NCBI RefSeq assembly: GCF_029227915.1
Contig: NC_079883.1
Location: 24,986,001-25,050,000, forward strand
Source of the DNA: Hydractinia symbiolongicarpus
Taxonomy: Eukaryota; Cnidaria; Hydrozoa; Anthoathecata; Hydractiniidae
DNA: 64,000 nt
Direction of reading: 5' to 3'
In this document: one piece after another, positions 1-10,514 of the stretch
Layout of the letters: each line of letters starts with the position of its first letter
Numbering within the stretch: the first letter of the stretch is position 1
Position numbers and translations under genes: made by a program
The notes under the pieces: model-generated
The model's database searches: none
What the model was told of the DNA's origin: nothing
Seen by the model: only the letters and a program-made list of their open reading frames with translations

Positions 1-227
1 ATCGAAAGGTTAATGTTATTGAAAAAACAGCTGAATCACATAAAAAGATTCCTGATAGGACATCCAGTCCTATTACCGATAAAAAGACCCCCGATAGACA
101 TATTCCTATCCATAGTACTATTACTACTAGTACTACTGATAAACACATTACTGCACCTGAAGATGAGAAGATCGCTCTTGTGATTGCTATGACAACAGGT
201 TATTTCATATGGTATTTGTTTAGATAA
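1..227 (+). CDS. 3' terminal exon of an unknown gene (partial)
   Basis: An open frame enters from the left edge in frame 3 and ends at a TAA at 225-227. The visible 74 residues are rich in Thr, Ser, Lys, Asp and His, with a loosely repeated stretch of the type SPITDKKTPDRHIPIHST. A hydrophobic C-terminus (ALVIAMTTGYFIWYLF) follows and could be a single membrane segment or a tail anchor. I do not recognise the protein. The frame could be chance, because the other forward frame is also open for about 190 bp; that frame gives a less protein-like Leu-rich string. Any start or upstream exon lies outside the window. Confidence 0.35.
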   Translation, partial: RKVNVIEKTAESHKKIPDRTSSPITDKKTPDRHIPIHSTITTSTTDKHITAPEDEKIALVIAMTTGYFIWYLFR

Positions 228-698
228 ATAATGGCGTCAATTAAATGTCAATCAAACCGGAATAACAATAGAGAACAATGCATTCCTTACATACCAAATA
301 TCCTTAGCAACGGCTACTTTCGTTTTGACTTTTTCTTATGTAAACAACTTTCTGGTATGTAAAATCCTATTTTTATAAGCGTTTGATTGACAGATTGTTT
401 TACAAGATAAAAAAAACTGCTTGCGTGTTGTTATTTATGTTTTATTATCATTGATGGTATTACCACGTACGCTAGAGGCCATTATAGACACAGTTGAATC
501 CTATCACTGTAATGGGGGGTGGGGGGCCCAGGGGGACACGGCGGGGATTGGGGGACTCTTCTATCGTTGATTTAACGGGTATGATCTATTCTTCTGACGT
601 AAAATGGTAAAGTGCTAAGGGATTTTATGGACCTTTTTACGTTGATTTAACGGGTATGCCCGCTTATTTGACATGATTGCACTAACATCGGCATTTTC
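228..698. other. Spacer with a G-rich tract and a 19-bp direct repeat
   Basis: No coding exon is supported here. The stretch holds an unusual run of G tracts at about 512-556 and two copies of CGTTGATTTAACGGGTATG at 565 and 640, 75 bp apart. It separates the convergent ends of the left-edge gene (plus) and the THAP gene (minus), so it should contain both 3' ends. Confidence 0.5.
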
Positions 699-2680
699 CT
701 ATCTCTGCTGTGGTGAATAATCAATAAAGAATTCATATACCACTAAGCAGTAGCAACTAACAGTACCTCGAAGTCTGAAATAAGTTGTTTTTTTGATGAA
801 TGGCATGTTTAGTAGGTATGCAAATCTTTTCAGTTTTGAGTATGAAATTCCAGACATCTCTCCAGCAGCCGTTATCAATAAATTTCCAACACCTATTAAA
901 ATTAGGACGCGTATATATAACAGTGAACAGTGAAACGCACATTTTAACATTTCAGAATATATCTTTATGCATACCTCTTGTACCGCTACACTTTGGTTGA
1001 GAATCCCATCTCGTTTCGCATCCGGATAAACAAGTCATGAAAAATGTCACTTTCGTTCCCTGAAACGACTTTTTGTCAATAATAGAGACCGGACTGCCAC
1101 ATTCCATACAATATTTAAAAAGCTTCTCCAGGTTGTCTTCAAATACAAGATAAACTTGTTGATCCAATGGGCAACGTGTTGGAACAACTAATTTCAGGGG
1201 GCTAAGTTCTTCTGTAGGAGCATAATCTGGATCATTGGCTTGCATACGCTTAGCTTCCTTCTCCAACCACTCGTCATTGTAGCTTGAATTCATAGTATCG
1301 TCCAACCTTGTTAGAAGATATAAGAGCGTGCACTCATTGGAAACAGTGAAAATATTTTAGAAACAGAAAAGAATACGTAATGTGTTGTCGCTTCCATAGT
1401 CACGGGGATATGTGTCGCGGGTAACGGGGTGCTTGTCAAGCCTACAAGATCCTCTGAATTTACTAAACTGAAATAGTTAGTAGCGATATAAATACTTCCC
1501 ATACTTTTCAACACAAGAATATGACTTACTATACGGACATCTATATATATACGGATACGGATACGAAAACCATTTAGTTTACATTATTACAATGAGCATT
1601 TCCATACAGTAGATTTCACTTACAGATGCTTATCTACGGACAGCTCTTCATCTTCATCAATATCGTCTTCTGCGTCTGATATATCATACTCGCCATCGTT
1701 CTCTGAACCTAAAGTGTCCACAAAGCAAATGTAACGTACGATGTTATAAATACATATAAACTTATATAGCGTTAAATCTTACCGCTATCGCTGGTATCGT
1801 CGTATTCTTCAGTTGACGAAATTACCAATGTAGACATTTTACTGCAAGAATAGCAACTTTTTGGTCCACAATCCACTTGTACTTTCATGTGTTTCCGCTA
1901 ATAAAAATGTATCTATTTCAGTATGGCTACTTACAAAACGCTGGAAGTTAATAAAGTGAATAACGAACCTTTTGTTTCAAACATGCATACACAGACTTAT
2001 TTTTTTTCAAAACAGTAAAGTCGGTCTGCGTTGCTACTGTTCGTGTCAGTTGATCTTCCACAACTGGAACTAGTTCAAGGGGTTCCGACAATTCTTCTTC
2101 CGTGACACTGGAAGTTGAACATTCCACTTCTTCAACTAACTACAAGTATTATAAAAGAATAAAATTATTTTTCATAAGTTTTTAATGGAGTATATCCAGG
2201 GTGTACTTATTAACTTTCCACACTAGAACCCTCAGACATATTTACCCTGCGTCTATTCATCTTAGCTGCGCCCGTCTTTCTACGACTTTGGCAGGCTCAC
2301 TTATGCACTTGAAGATACTTGGAACTGATCCGGGAACTAGTTTCCGTTGCTTCATTCTCTTCTCTCCTAGAAGAGCATATTCCGATCAATATTAACTCAA
2401 TTGTATTTTTTTGTAAAAAATATCAATAAGCTTACCAACTACCTAACTAACCTGGTGGCATTTACTTTCGCTTGAGTTCCACACGTTGATCGAAACATTC
2501 TTCAGCGAAATGTTCATAACAAACGATAGGATCTTTTGGTATAGCATCTTTTCTCTTGGATTTCAATATTCTTATCCATATCGCTCGCGTATTCTTGTCC
2601 GTGGGTAAATGAAAAAAAGAATTCTTTTTTTCATTTTTCTTTTTATTATTATTACATTTTGGAAATGCACAGTACGACAT
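699..2680 (-). CDS. THAP zinc-finger, transposase-related gene, truncated or decaying
   Basis: The ATG at 2680 opens a THAP domain: C-x4-C (CAFPKC), a basic and aromatic middle, then C-x2-H (VCYEHF). Candidate exons follow at 2366-~2260 (ending in the typical VPSIF of THAP domains), 2139-1969, 1897-1783, 1708-1624, 1306-975 and 892-699. The 1708-1624, 1306-975 and 892 junctions agree in phase: 1624 (phase 2) joins 1306, and 975 (phase 1) joins 892 across a short GT-AG intron. The middle is acidic. The 1306-975 exon has a CxxC-type zinc-binding region ending WDSQPKCSGT, which I associate with THAP-linked transposase-like proteins of marine invertebrates. The last exon (GNLLITAAGEMSG...) resembles the start of the following transposase-like region, but no catalytic core follows. 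The junctions around 2466 to 2366 do not give a clean frame and exon 2366 runs into a TGA, so the gene may be broken. This is either a decayed transposon gene or a domesticated short protein. Confidence 0.55.
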
Positions 2681-2980
2681 TTTGTTATTCGAAACTAACA
2701 AGATTTGTTTTGATACAACAAATCATAAGCGCGCAAGATATACTCCGACGGGGGGTTACTTCTATAGTGATACCTAATGACGTCAGAGCTGGGTTATATA
2801 TCCGATACTGAAGTTCATCCAGCAATGGCGGCCACGAGCAGCGAAGGTGATGTAAACAGAAAAAAAACTTAAGCACATAATGTGAGTAATGATGCAAATT
2901 ATGCTTAATAATAATGTTTTTCTATATTCTAAACATGTTATGAATTGGCTGGAATAAAGTTGTTTTGAAGAACGCCGTAA

Positions 2981-3365
2981 GCTTTAATATCTCTGTAACC
3001 GTTTGTCAAAAGTACATAATCCTATACATTTTCTTGATCAGCGTTTCAAGATCTGTACGATGAAGGCAACAGGTATAGAAATTTCTTAAAATAATGTTTT
3101 TGCGTATTTGTTAGTTTCTGCTGACGTCAACAAAAATTTTTAAACCCTTATATCTCCTTAGGCGTTTGTCCAAAACAAATAATTCCATACATTATTTTAA
3201 TTAGCTATTCAAGCTCTACACAATAGAGGCAACAAGTAAACAAATTTCTACAAAAATATTTTCTCTCTTGACAGGTCCTCATATCACAATCACAATTTAA
3301 ATAACGGTTATTTTTTACTGTTATCATGTTTAAGTGGATTTTTCCACGGGCTTTATCGACTAATC
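2981..3365. repeat. Diverged tandem repeat, about 165-bp period
   Basis: Two diverged copies are visible, at about 2981-3110 and 3144-3260. Both run: ATATCTC, then a GTTTGTC-AAA stretch, then a CATACATT-like stretch, a TTCAAG stretch and GAGGCAACA. A third partial copy starts near 4798. Copies two and three are each followed by TTTTCCACGGGCTTTATCGA (about 3340 and 5024), so the unit is an interspersed repeat and not a simple local duplication. Confidence 0.5.
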
Positions 3366-3504
3366 TTGTAATAATGGCAATCTTTTTATACAACATAATT
3401 CTCGACCCCAAATCTTTTTGAGAAAAACCTACCAAGGTTTTAATCGCAGAGAGCTCTAGAGACGAGAATCATAAAAGATGGCATTAAATTAACCACAAAA
3501 ATCT

Positions 3505-4480
3505 ATGGAGTTATATATGGGACAATATTCGTGTATGGTTTTCGTCGCGTCGCAAATGCTTTTCGTCGTGTCGTATCTTTCTTCGTGGTGTGGTTTTTGT
3601 CGCGTCGTATCTTTCTTTGTGGGGTTGTTTTTGTCGCATCGGCTCTTTCTTTGTGGGGTGGTTTCACGTTTTGTCGAGTCGTATTTGTGTTGGTCGCGGC
3701 GTTTTTGTTTTTTTTTACTTTGCGGCGTCTTCCACTTCGCAGCGTTATTCACTTCGTGGCATATTTTACTTCGTAGCGAAAAATTTTTGTTTTTTAACAC
3801 GAACTACTAAATTTGTGTAGCACTTACAAGAAATCCAAGTTACATGAATAAAGTGCAGTAAAATAAACAAAACCTTAAGTTTAGTGCTAAAAATTATATT
3901 CTATTTTCAAGTTAGTTTTACATTTGTGGTTACGAAGAAATATTATGTGTTGTGTAAGAGTTTTATGTAATATTTATGTTTATGTTGTTAGTTTACTTGA
4001 TTTTTGATATTTTTATTAAAATCCATTTAAACTACAAAATAGATAATAGATTATACAGTGTAGCATGGTAAATATATATAGCTTTCTAAATCTATAGCTA
4101 AGAATGTATCTTTTATTAAAGAAGATGACAAAAATAACAGCTAGCTCTACCCAGTAGAAAAACCAAAGCCACTCTAGAAAGAAAGTGAAATATATTGTGT
4201 AAAAGCTTCACGAACTGGTAATTCAGTGTAAAAAACAACATAACTATTTCGCCATGACGTGACATACGACACGACAAAACATGAGATCACACCAACATGA
4301 GTAATACGACACGACGGAAACCATTACGCTGCAAAGAAAACCACACCACGAAGAAAGATCCAACACGACGAAAACTACTATGAGTCACAGAACCACGCAA
4401 CGAAGAAAGATACCACACGACGAAAAGTATTTCGACGCGACGAAAACCATACACAAATATTGTCCCACCTATAACTCCAT
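3505..4480. mobile_element. Foldback (MITE-like) DNA transposon with 8-bp target site duplication
   Basis: The ends are inverted copies: ATGGAGTTATA and GGGACAATATT with GTGTATGGTTTTCGTCGCG on the left, and the same read in reverse at 4434-4480. AAAAATCT lies immediately outside both ends (3497-3504 and 4481-4488), an 8-bp target duplication. The subterminal arms are built of degenerate repeats of GAAGAAAGATACCACACGAC-type units in opposite orientation on the two sides. The centre is AT-rich with no transposase. Eight-bp duplications occur in hAT, P and Merlin elements; the TIR matches none that I recall. The open frames on both strands here come from the repeat array and are not genes. Confidence 0.85.
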
Positions 4481-4504
4481 AAAAATCTGTTTCATAGGAT
4501 CATA

Positions 4505-6382
4505 ATGTTTCATAGACAAAACATATTCAATAGTAAAAGCATTTACCGGCTAGTAGTGAAGAGATTTACGGACGAAGCAAAGTTTGATCAAGACAGATAT
4601 TGGCAACATGTGAAATTTAATAATCAACCAACCGCATACGGTAACTGCGTGGTTAAAATTCTGTCAAATGCAAATTCAATCATTAAAGCGCAGAAACTAG
4701 TTTTTAATATGTTTCAGGAATTGAATTGGAAATGGCAAGCACATAATCCAACAGGTACTTGTTTTCCATGTTTGTGAAAAATAATCTTACTTGTATAATA
4801 ATTTTAAATCCTTATAACTCCTTAGGCGTTCGTCGAAAATATTTTGTTTAAGATTTTAAGAACATTCTCGGTGAATTAGGAATTACACCTTGCAAACATA
4901 TTTTTTTGACAATTTTAGATTATTTTTTTGGTTAAGGGCAGTGTTCAATATACTGAAAAATTTGTTGACGCTATTAAAATTTATATGACGGATCTTTTCA
5001 ATTGTCCTTTTGCCTAAGTGGAATTTTCCACGGGCTTTATCGAATAGTATACTAAAAGGCAAAGTGTGTCAGTCCGTGACAGGCAAAGTGAACATATTCA
5101 TTTCCCGTTGATGTCGCCGAAAAAGTTATGTCTGAAATGTTAATTGGCTCGTTATCTCGACCTTCCACGGGACTGGTAAAAAAGGTCGAGATAACGAAAG
5201 TTCCAGATATTGGATAGACGAGATAAGGAGCGTCTATCGTGAAAAAGGTCGAGATAAGGAAAATTTACAATATCATGCACATACTAGATAAATTATTTAA
5301 ATTTTTAAAACTGATCAGGACAATTAATCAGAAGAATCAATTATTACTATTCTCATGCTATATGTATTTAATCATTTGAAAAAATTCAAATGTCACTGCT
5401 TTTTAGCAGAAATCTTGATTTTGAGAAAGTTTAAGGAAATTCAAACGTTCGAATTTTCTGATGAAATTTTTTTGTGTGATAAAATTCGAAAAATTACAGA
5501 AAAGTTCAAGATAACGTGATAAAATGTACTCAAGGGACCGTAAAAATAGGTCGAGATAAGGAAAGTTTGAGATAACGCGTTGTCGAGATATTGGACGTGT
5601 TTTAGCCTACGGGAGGTTGAAATGCTGAAGGGACCAATGAAAATTGGTCGAGATACGGAAAGATCGAGATAACAAACGCCGACTGTATAACATCGTGCGG
5701 TTTTGATCAACGATTATAAGAGTTTAAAAAAAAATATTTTAGAAATTTATTCACCCGCTGCCTTTATTGTGTAAAGCCTAAAATGCTAAACAAAATAATG
5801 TTTGGCATAAATAAGGTTAAGAAACGAAGTCCGTGGGTGATTTTGTATTTTAATGTTGCATCACACTTCCTACATATCTTATGTTACTGCATATTTAATT
5901 TAAAAACAGGTTTCCAGTACAACATGAGCAATGATGGACAAAGATACATCACAGATCGTTTTGAAAACAACAGTATTTGGTGTGGTGCTTTTGTTGGAGG
6001 ACAATTAATGGCATGCGCACGTTTAGTATACCGAAAGAAAAACATTTCTCTGGATGTTGAAGGATATAACTTAAGCAGTGCAGAAAAGTCACTTATTGCA
6101 CGCAGAAACACTGTCGAGGTGCAGAGGGCAATGGTTACCAAACCTCACAGAGGGAAAGGTGTAATAAAGTTTATACATGCAGTATTTGCAACACATGCGA
6201 TAAACGTACAATCAAACATAGTGATTGCAGCGGAAGACCCTCCCTTTATGAGTCATGGTATTGGCAAAATACTTAATAATAGTTTTGACTATGGAGATGG
6301 TCATAAAATAAAGTTGGCTTACTACTCTGAAAATGATCTTTTAAGAATCATAGCCCTTGCAAAGGGGACAATTAGTATATAG
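4505..6382 (+). CDS. GNAT-fold acyltransferase-like protein, two exons
   Basis: Exon 1 is 4505-4754 (donor G|GTACTT) and exon 2 is 5910-6382 (acceptor AACAG|G). The phases agree (1/1), giving 240 residues and the junction ...AHNPTG-FQYNMS. Residues about 48-80 (VVKILSNANS...FNMFQELNW) look like the first strand and helix of a GNAT fold, followed by GAFVGGQLMACARLV (the strand carrying a small-molecule pocket). The motif VEVQRAMVTKPHRGKG contains the R-G-x-G acetyl-CoA loop, followed by a long helix and a beta strand SNIVIAAE. The spacing recalls the FeeM/LuxI-like branch of GNAT enzymes, but only weakly; substrate and pathway are unknown. An upstream in-frame ATG at 5783 opens exon 2 on its own but lacks the first half of the fold, so I prefer the spliced model. 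The intron holds pogo-like repeats. A transposon ends 24 bp before the start codon. Confidence 0.65.
5150..5687. mobile_element. Pogo/Tc1-like MITE remnant with repeated GTCGAGATAACG motifs
   Basis: At 5153-5200, CGTTATCTCGACCTT and AAGGTCGAGATAACG form an inverted pair. The same GGTCGAGATAAGGAAAG motif recurs near 5220, 5250, 5548, 5575 and 5646. The right end reads GATAACAAACGCCGACTG followed by TA at 5686-5687. In reverse this is TA then CAGTCGGCG...TTATCTCGA, which is the form of pogo-family termini (CAGT start at a TA target). The left end is not clear. The element lies in the GNAT-like gene's intron. Confidence 0.5.
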
Positions 6383-7689
6383 AAAATTAGGTTTTTAATT
6401 AGCGTATTTTAAGCAGTTCTCATTTCCTTGTATTTATGTTTCTAAATAAAAAAGATTTTGTGCCTTCTTAGATGTTCATTTGTACGTTGTCTAAAATGTC
6501 TGGTGGTTCTGCTACCTTAAGATGATTAATTTTTGCGGAAATTAACTTTCGCTAATTTCGCAAGGTTTTGTCAATTTTCCGAATTTAGTTCCCACAAAAA
6601 ATTACTTGAAAAACCTGTTCTTCGCGAATTTCGCTAAAATTAATTCCTGACACTTATTTTTCCTGTTTAGAAACGATGTACACTAATTTTCTTCTGGTGT
6701 AATTAGAACTCTGGACACTACATATTATTTTACGTTTCCCCAAAAAAGTTTGCGGAAGTCGATGAATCATCTGTGAATAACGTGATGATCTCTAGCAGTA
6801 ATTACACTTAGGAGTCGCGATTGTTGAGCTTTACTCATCTTATTAAAGTGAAACCAAGAATTCCATTAAATGATCCGTTGCTCATTCTCACATTCTTCCT
6901 ATATGTCCTTGTATCCCCAATGAATAATTCCTGAAGGAAGTTGACATACGTTTCTTTCTCCTTTCTTCGTCTTATCCACTGTCTTGTTGGGACTTGTTCT
7001 TTATGGTCATTTGTATTTCAAAAAGGCGATTGTCAAACCTGCTACTGCTTCACACTCACATTCGTTATAGATGGTAAACAAGTAAATGAATGAAATGCAA
7101 GAATGGCGGTTGTTTGTTATTGTAAAATATATGGTATTGCCAACGCGGGTGCTTTTACTGTATTAGCTCTTTCTGTGCCCAATTTTCGGTTGAGGTATTT
7201 TGTCCAATATTTGCTTGACATGGATCATTCTGTCCTTAACATGAATTTCACGATTCCAGGCGCAATTGAATTGTCTTGTCAATCTTTTGTGATCAGTACC
7301 CTGATGTGTATGGCGATGATTTTGTCGCTTTCGTGTAACACAGAAAAGGAACAATTACTTTTTTTATATAATCTTTGGTACGCTAATGTTACAGACAACT
7401 TAGGCGGTAATTACATGGCAGACAAGAAAACAATTATCTTTTTGTCTTATTAGTTTTGTCTTGTTTAGTTTTCATGCAGAAAAATAGATATTAGTTAGAT
7501 ACAATATAGATAATACCTATCCCTCTAAAAATCAAACATGGCAAAATATTGTGGTGGAAGGCACGGAAACCAGTGACTGCCGTCTTTTATTGTTTTGTTT
7601 AAAAAAGAAAAAATAACAAATAAAAACATGATTTTCCTGAAACGATAGCATGGTGTCTGTGAACCAATAATTGAAAGGAAAATCATCTA
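6383..7689. other. Spacer between convergent genes, no supported gene
   Basis: AATAAA-type polyadenylation sequence follows the GNAT-like gene near 6445. At about 6530-6660 there are several TTTCGCGAATTT / GCGAAATTAA motifs in both orientations, a repeat style also seen at 18.1, 50.9, 60.2 and 61.0 kb. A 117-codon open frame at 7103-7453 has no domain, no splice context and no homologue I recognise, and I do not call it. Confidence 0.4.
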
Positions 7690-8292
7690 TCAATTTTTCT
7701 GCTGCAGCATTCTATTCGTCACTACCACCATAACATCAGGATGTTTTCGGAATAATAACTTCCATTGTTCACTGTACCTAATACGCTCATCGTCATTGAC
7801 TATCTCGGCTACCTTTTCGCACCAATCATGAAAGCCATATAGAGTCATAAGTACAATCGCTTCTTCGTAATTAGGAATAGCATCAACTCTTATTCTTAGC
7901 CCTGTATGGCGTGTTCGACCACATATTAACTCAGTACCATATAAATAGCACTTCTTCACGACAACCTCAGCTTGGTAAAAATGACTAAATTTAAGTAATT
8001 TTACAAGTGTGTTCCATTTTAAATTCTTTATAAATGCTTCCATTCTATCTTGAAGAATGTTGACAAACACTTGAACGGTTTCTTCGTCGAAGTCGAGTAT
8101 TTTAATCATTTTTATTTCTTCTGTGGGATTTCCCGAAGGTGTAAGAGGAGCTTCAAGACATTTCTTCATTACAGGTACAAACGCGTTTATTATGCCTAAT
8201 TTTAAAGGAATTTTAAAGTTATTCCCACACAATATGACTGCATCATCGGTAGACATGTAATATTGTACTAATTTTTCTGTAATAACCTCCAT
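7690..8292 (-). CDS. BTB/POZ-like protein, single exon
   Basis: An ATG at 8292 gives 200 residues with no intron. Residues about 16-105 follow the BTB fold: DDAVILCGNNFKIPLKLGII matches the strand, strand and helix start in which BTB proteins read SDVxLxVGxxxFxxHKxxL. A hydrophobic strand KMIKILDFDEETVQVFVNIL (the V-x-F-x-x-L/Y positions) and the helices TLVKLLKFSHFYQAEVVVKKC follow. No Kelch, MATH or zinc-finger module is attached, so the partner function is open; a short helical tail (residues 140-200) ends the protein. BTB domains usually mediate dimerisation or Cullin-3 adaptor binding. This one is divergent, with His replaced in the usual H-K position. Confidence 0.6.
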   Translation of the reverse strand: MEVITEKLVQYYMSTDDAVILCGNNFKIPLKLGIINAFVPVMKKCLEAPLTPSGNPTEEIKMIKILDFDEETVQVFVNILQDRMEAFIKNLKWNTLVKLLKFSHFYQAEVVVKKCYLYGTELICGRTRHTGLRIRVDAIPNYEEAIVLMTLYGFHDWCEKVAEIVNDDERIRYSEQWKLLFRKHPDVMVVVTNRMLQQKN

Positions 8293-8869
8293 TTTGAACA
8301 AGTTTTTTCCTCCCTTTTTTTCTTGAGTATTCGCAGATTTTAATTTTTTTTTTAATGAATGTACTTTTTCACAATGGTAAACATTTAAAATTATGCAATG
8401 ATAATTTCTGTACCAGTGTCTTGTGATTTTTCTTTTGTGTTAAAATATATCAACATGGCGTAATAATATTATCACAAACGATTATTTAATTATATTGACA
8501 CTCGAGAAAGTTTTCACTTCTTACAATTGAAAAAACGTTTTATTACTGTTTTCAGAATATTTGTAGTATTAGTCAGGAACCGTAAGAAATTCGATCGTTT
8601 ATTTTAAATTGGTTATTTTGCTACTTTAGACGTAAATTAATGGACAAGTATTAAATTTTAACCCCGCCTGCCCCTCACACTCAGTGTTGAAGTCAATACA
8701 GCGATTGGTTTTTAGATTGGCCTTCAACATCCAATCTTGAAGTTGGAGGAAAGGGGAGAATTGAAAAGTTCATACATATTCTGTCCCGGATTTTAGTTAC
8801 TCCCTTGTTTTCATAGACTTTTTAATTCTTACCCAAAAAAATAACTTTAATTTTTTAATTTTTTCTTCA

Positions 8870-8995
8870 TCAGAGATTGTTGTCTGGTTCTGTTCTGTTC
8901 CGTGTTTTGTTCTTGAACCTGTAATTACAAATCAACACGTTTACACTACGTGAATTGTTAGTTGGCTTGGATCTATTAGACCAACTGCGCCATGC
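8870..8995 (-). repeat. Possible tRNA-derived SINE
   Basis: On the minus strand TGGCGCAGTTGG (rc of 8981-8992) matches a Pol III A box. GGTTCAAGAAC (rc of about 8909-8919) resembles a B box about 65 bp later. An A-rich tail follows at about 8825-8880 after a CTCTGATGAAG stretch. It does not fold as an intact tRNA gene. Confidence 0.35.
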
Positions 8996-9267
8996 TGAAT
9001 CAAAAAATATAAGCACTAAGTGCTGAGCTAAGCTAAGCCGTACTAAATCTTACACAGACTGAGAAGATGGTAGCTATCTAAAAAAGCAGTTTTACTGCAT
9101 ACAACCCGGTACTACATACAACCCGGTTCGGTATTTGATTTTATAATGCGAAGGCATAACAGTTAAGATGTTGGTTTTATAGGCTGTACCAAGCCAAGCC
9201 CAGTTAATATTTTGCAAGTTCGACTCAGCATGAAACAGCTTTTTTATGCGATGGCCCCCATGGTTCA

Positions 9268-9412
9268 TTTCTCTTCTTAATAAAAACACTTCTCTTCTTA
9301 GTCAAAACATTTCTGTACTTAGTCAAAACGCTTCTCTCCTTTCCTGCAAAATCTTCTCTTCTGTTCAAAACATTTCCCCTCCAAAGTGTGAAACACTTCT
9401 CTTCCATGAATT
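9268..9412. repeat. Imperfect 21-bp minisatellite
   Basis: About seven degenerate copies of TTCTCTTCTTAGTCAAAACA lie head to tail. Copies vary by substitutions and 1-2 bp length changes. The period of 21 is a multiple of three, so both strands show artificial open frames (LTKKRSVFI-like units on minus). Nothing indicates that it is translated. Confidence 0.75.
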
Positions 9413-9613
9413 TAAAAAATTCTCAGACTTAATCTGGTCTGTAATAATAATTGAGCTGGATTTTTATAACTTACGTTTTAGAATAAATGACAAGGTGTAT
9501 ATTTATTAGTGGACCACATACTTTAGATAAATATATTTTGTATTTCGTTAGGTCTTCGTTTAATTTTTTTCAACAGTTTTTTGTTAAACGCTACCTTGGC
9601 AGCCAATTTGACA

Positions 9614-9680
9614 TTTATCAACCTCGTCCCCAGGGCATCTTGTATCTTTTTGACACGGGGACGGCGATATCGCAAAAAGT
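9614..9680. mobile_element. Single end of a CAACCTCGTCCCC MITE
   Basis: The sequence CAACCTCGTCCCCAGGGCAT at about 9620 and the following TTGTATCTTTTTGACAC with GACGGCGATATCGC match the left part of the element at 51760-51872. No second terminus is evident, so it is probably a truncated copy. Confidence 0.45.
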
Positions 9681-10514
9681 AAATATAGTAAAGTAAAAGT
9701 AAAATAAATATGCAAACCATGGGTGCAAAATTGCTGACCAGATTTTAATTTAGTTGTGAAGAGAGATTTTCAGGCCACATGCAAAGAAGTGAAAAAACAC
9801 TGAAGGGAAGTATTAAGATATAGAAAAAATTGTTTAAGTCATAGAAGACAAGTATTTTTAAATTTGAAAAGAACTTAGCCAGAGTGGCCATCGTAATAAT
9901 GGGCCGCTCTGTGTGACCCTTTGACCTTTCCAGTTCACCTTTTTGATGAAAACAAATATGGTAGACTGAAGCACTGTGCACACGCTTTGTGGAACAGCTT
10001 AAGAGTTATATTTGTCTAGCCAGCAGGCTAGAGCCCTCATTTCTTTTTATAAAACGAGCAATTTTTTTAGTATTAGATTGAGATTAACAATAGATAATGG
10101 AAACACTTTCCTGCGCAAAGACAGCAGATAAGCACGTGTAGTGAACACCCAAGTGTAGCTAGCAAACTTAGCTAGCTAAACAATTAGGGACAACTGCATA
10201 TGAGATTATTCCGCCTCCTAAATAGGCTATGATAGACAAATTAGGCGAAATTTATCTCCTAACTAGGCCATCAGCACTATATTTGCTTATTACAGCCTTT
10301 TTGTTCATGGTCGCACCGATCTTTATTTAAGGTTAAAAGAGATCTAGCTAACAAACCTCCCTCAGATGTAGAAGTATTATTTTTGTAAATGTTGTGGTGC
10401 ATTTTGAAGACTTTGTTTTTAGTTTGCTATGCTGCTGATCTGCATGCGCACAAGGTTTTATTCCAGCGTGTTTTAAAAAACTGCCCAAATACATGGAATC
10501 ACAGTCCTGATATT

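Noticed and set aside
3505-3820. Overlapping open frames of 76-103 codons on both strands
   Set aside because: They arise from the in-phase repeat array in the foldback transposon arm.
7103-7453. 117-codon open frame on plus
   Set aside because: Its composition has no recognisable domain, no good splice sites and no partner exons. It reads as chance.
9268-9412. CRISPR-like array
   Set aside because: The units are contiguous and degenerate with no unique spacers, and the genome is eukaryotic; it is a minisatellite.
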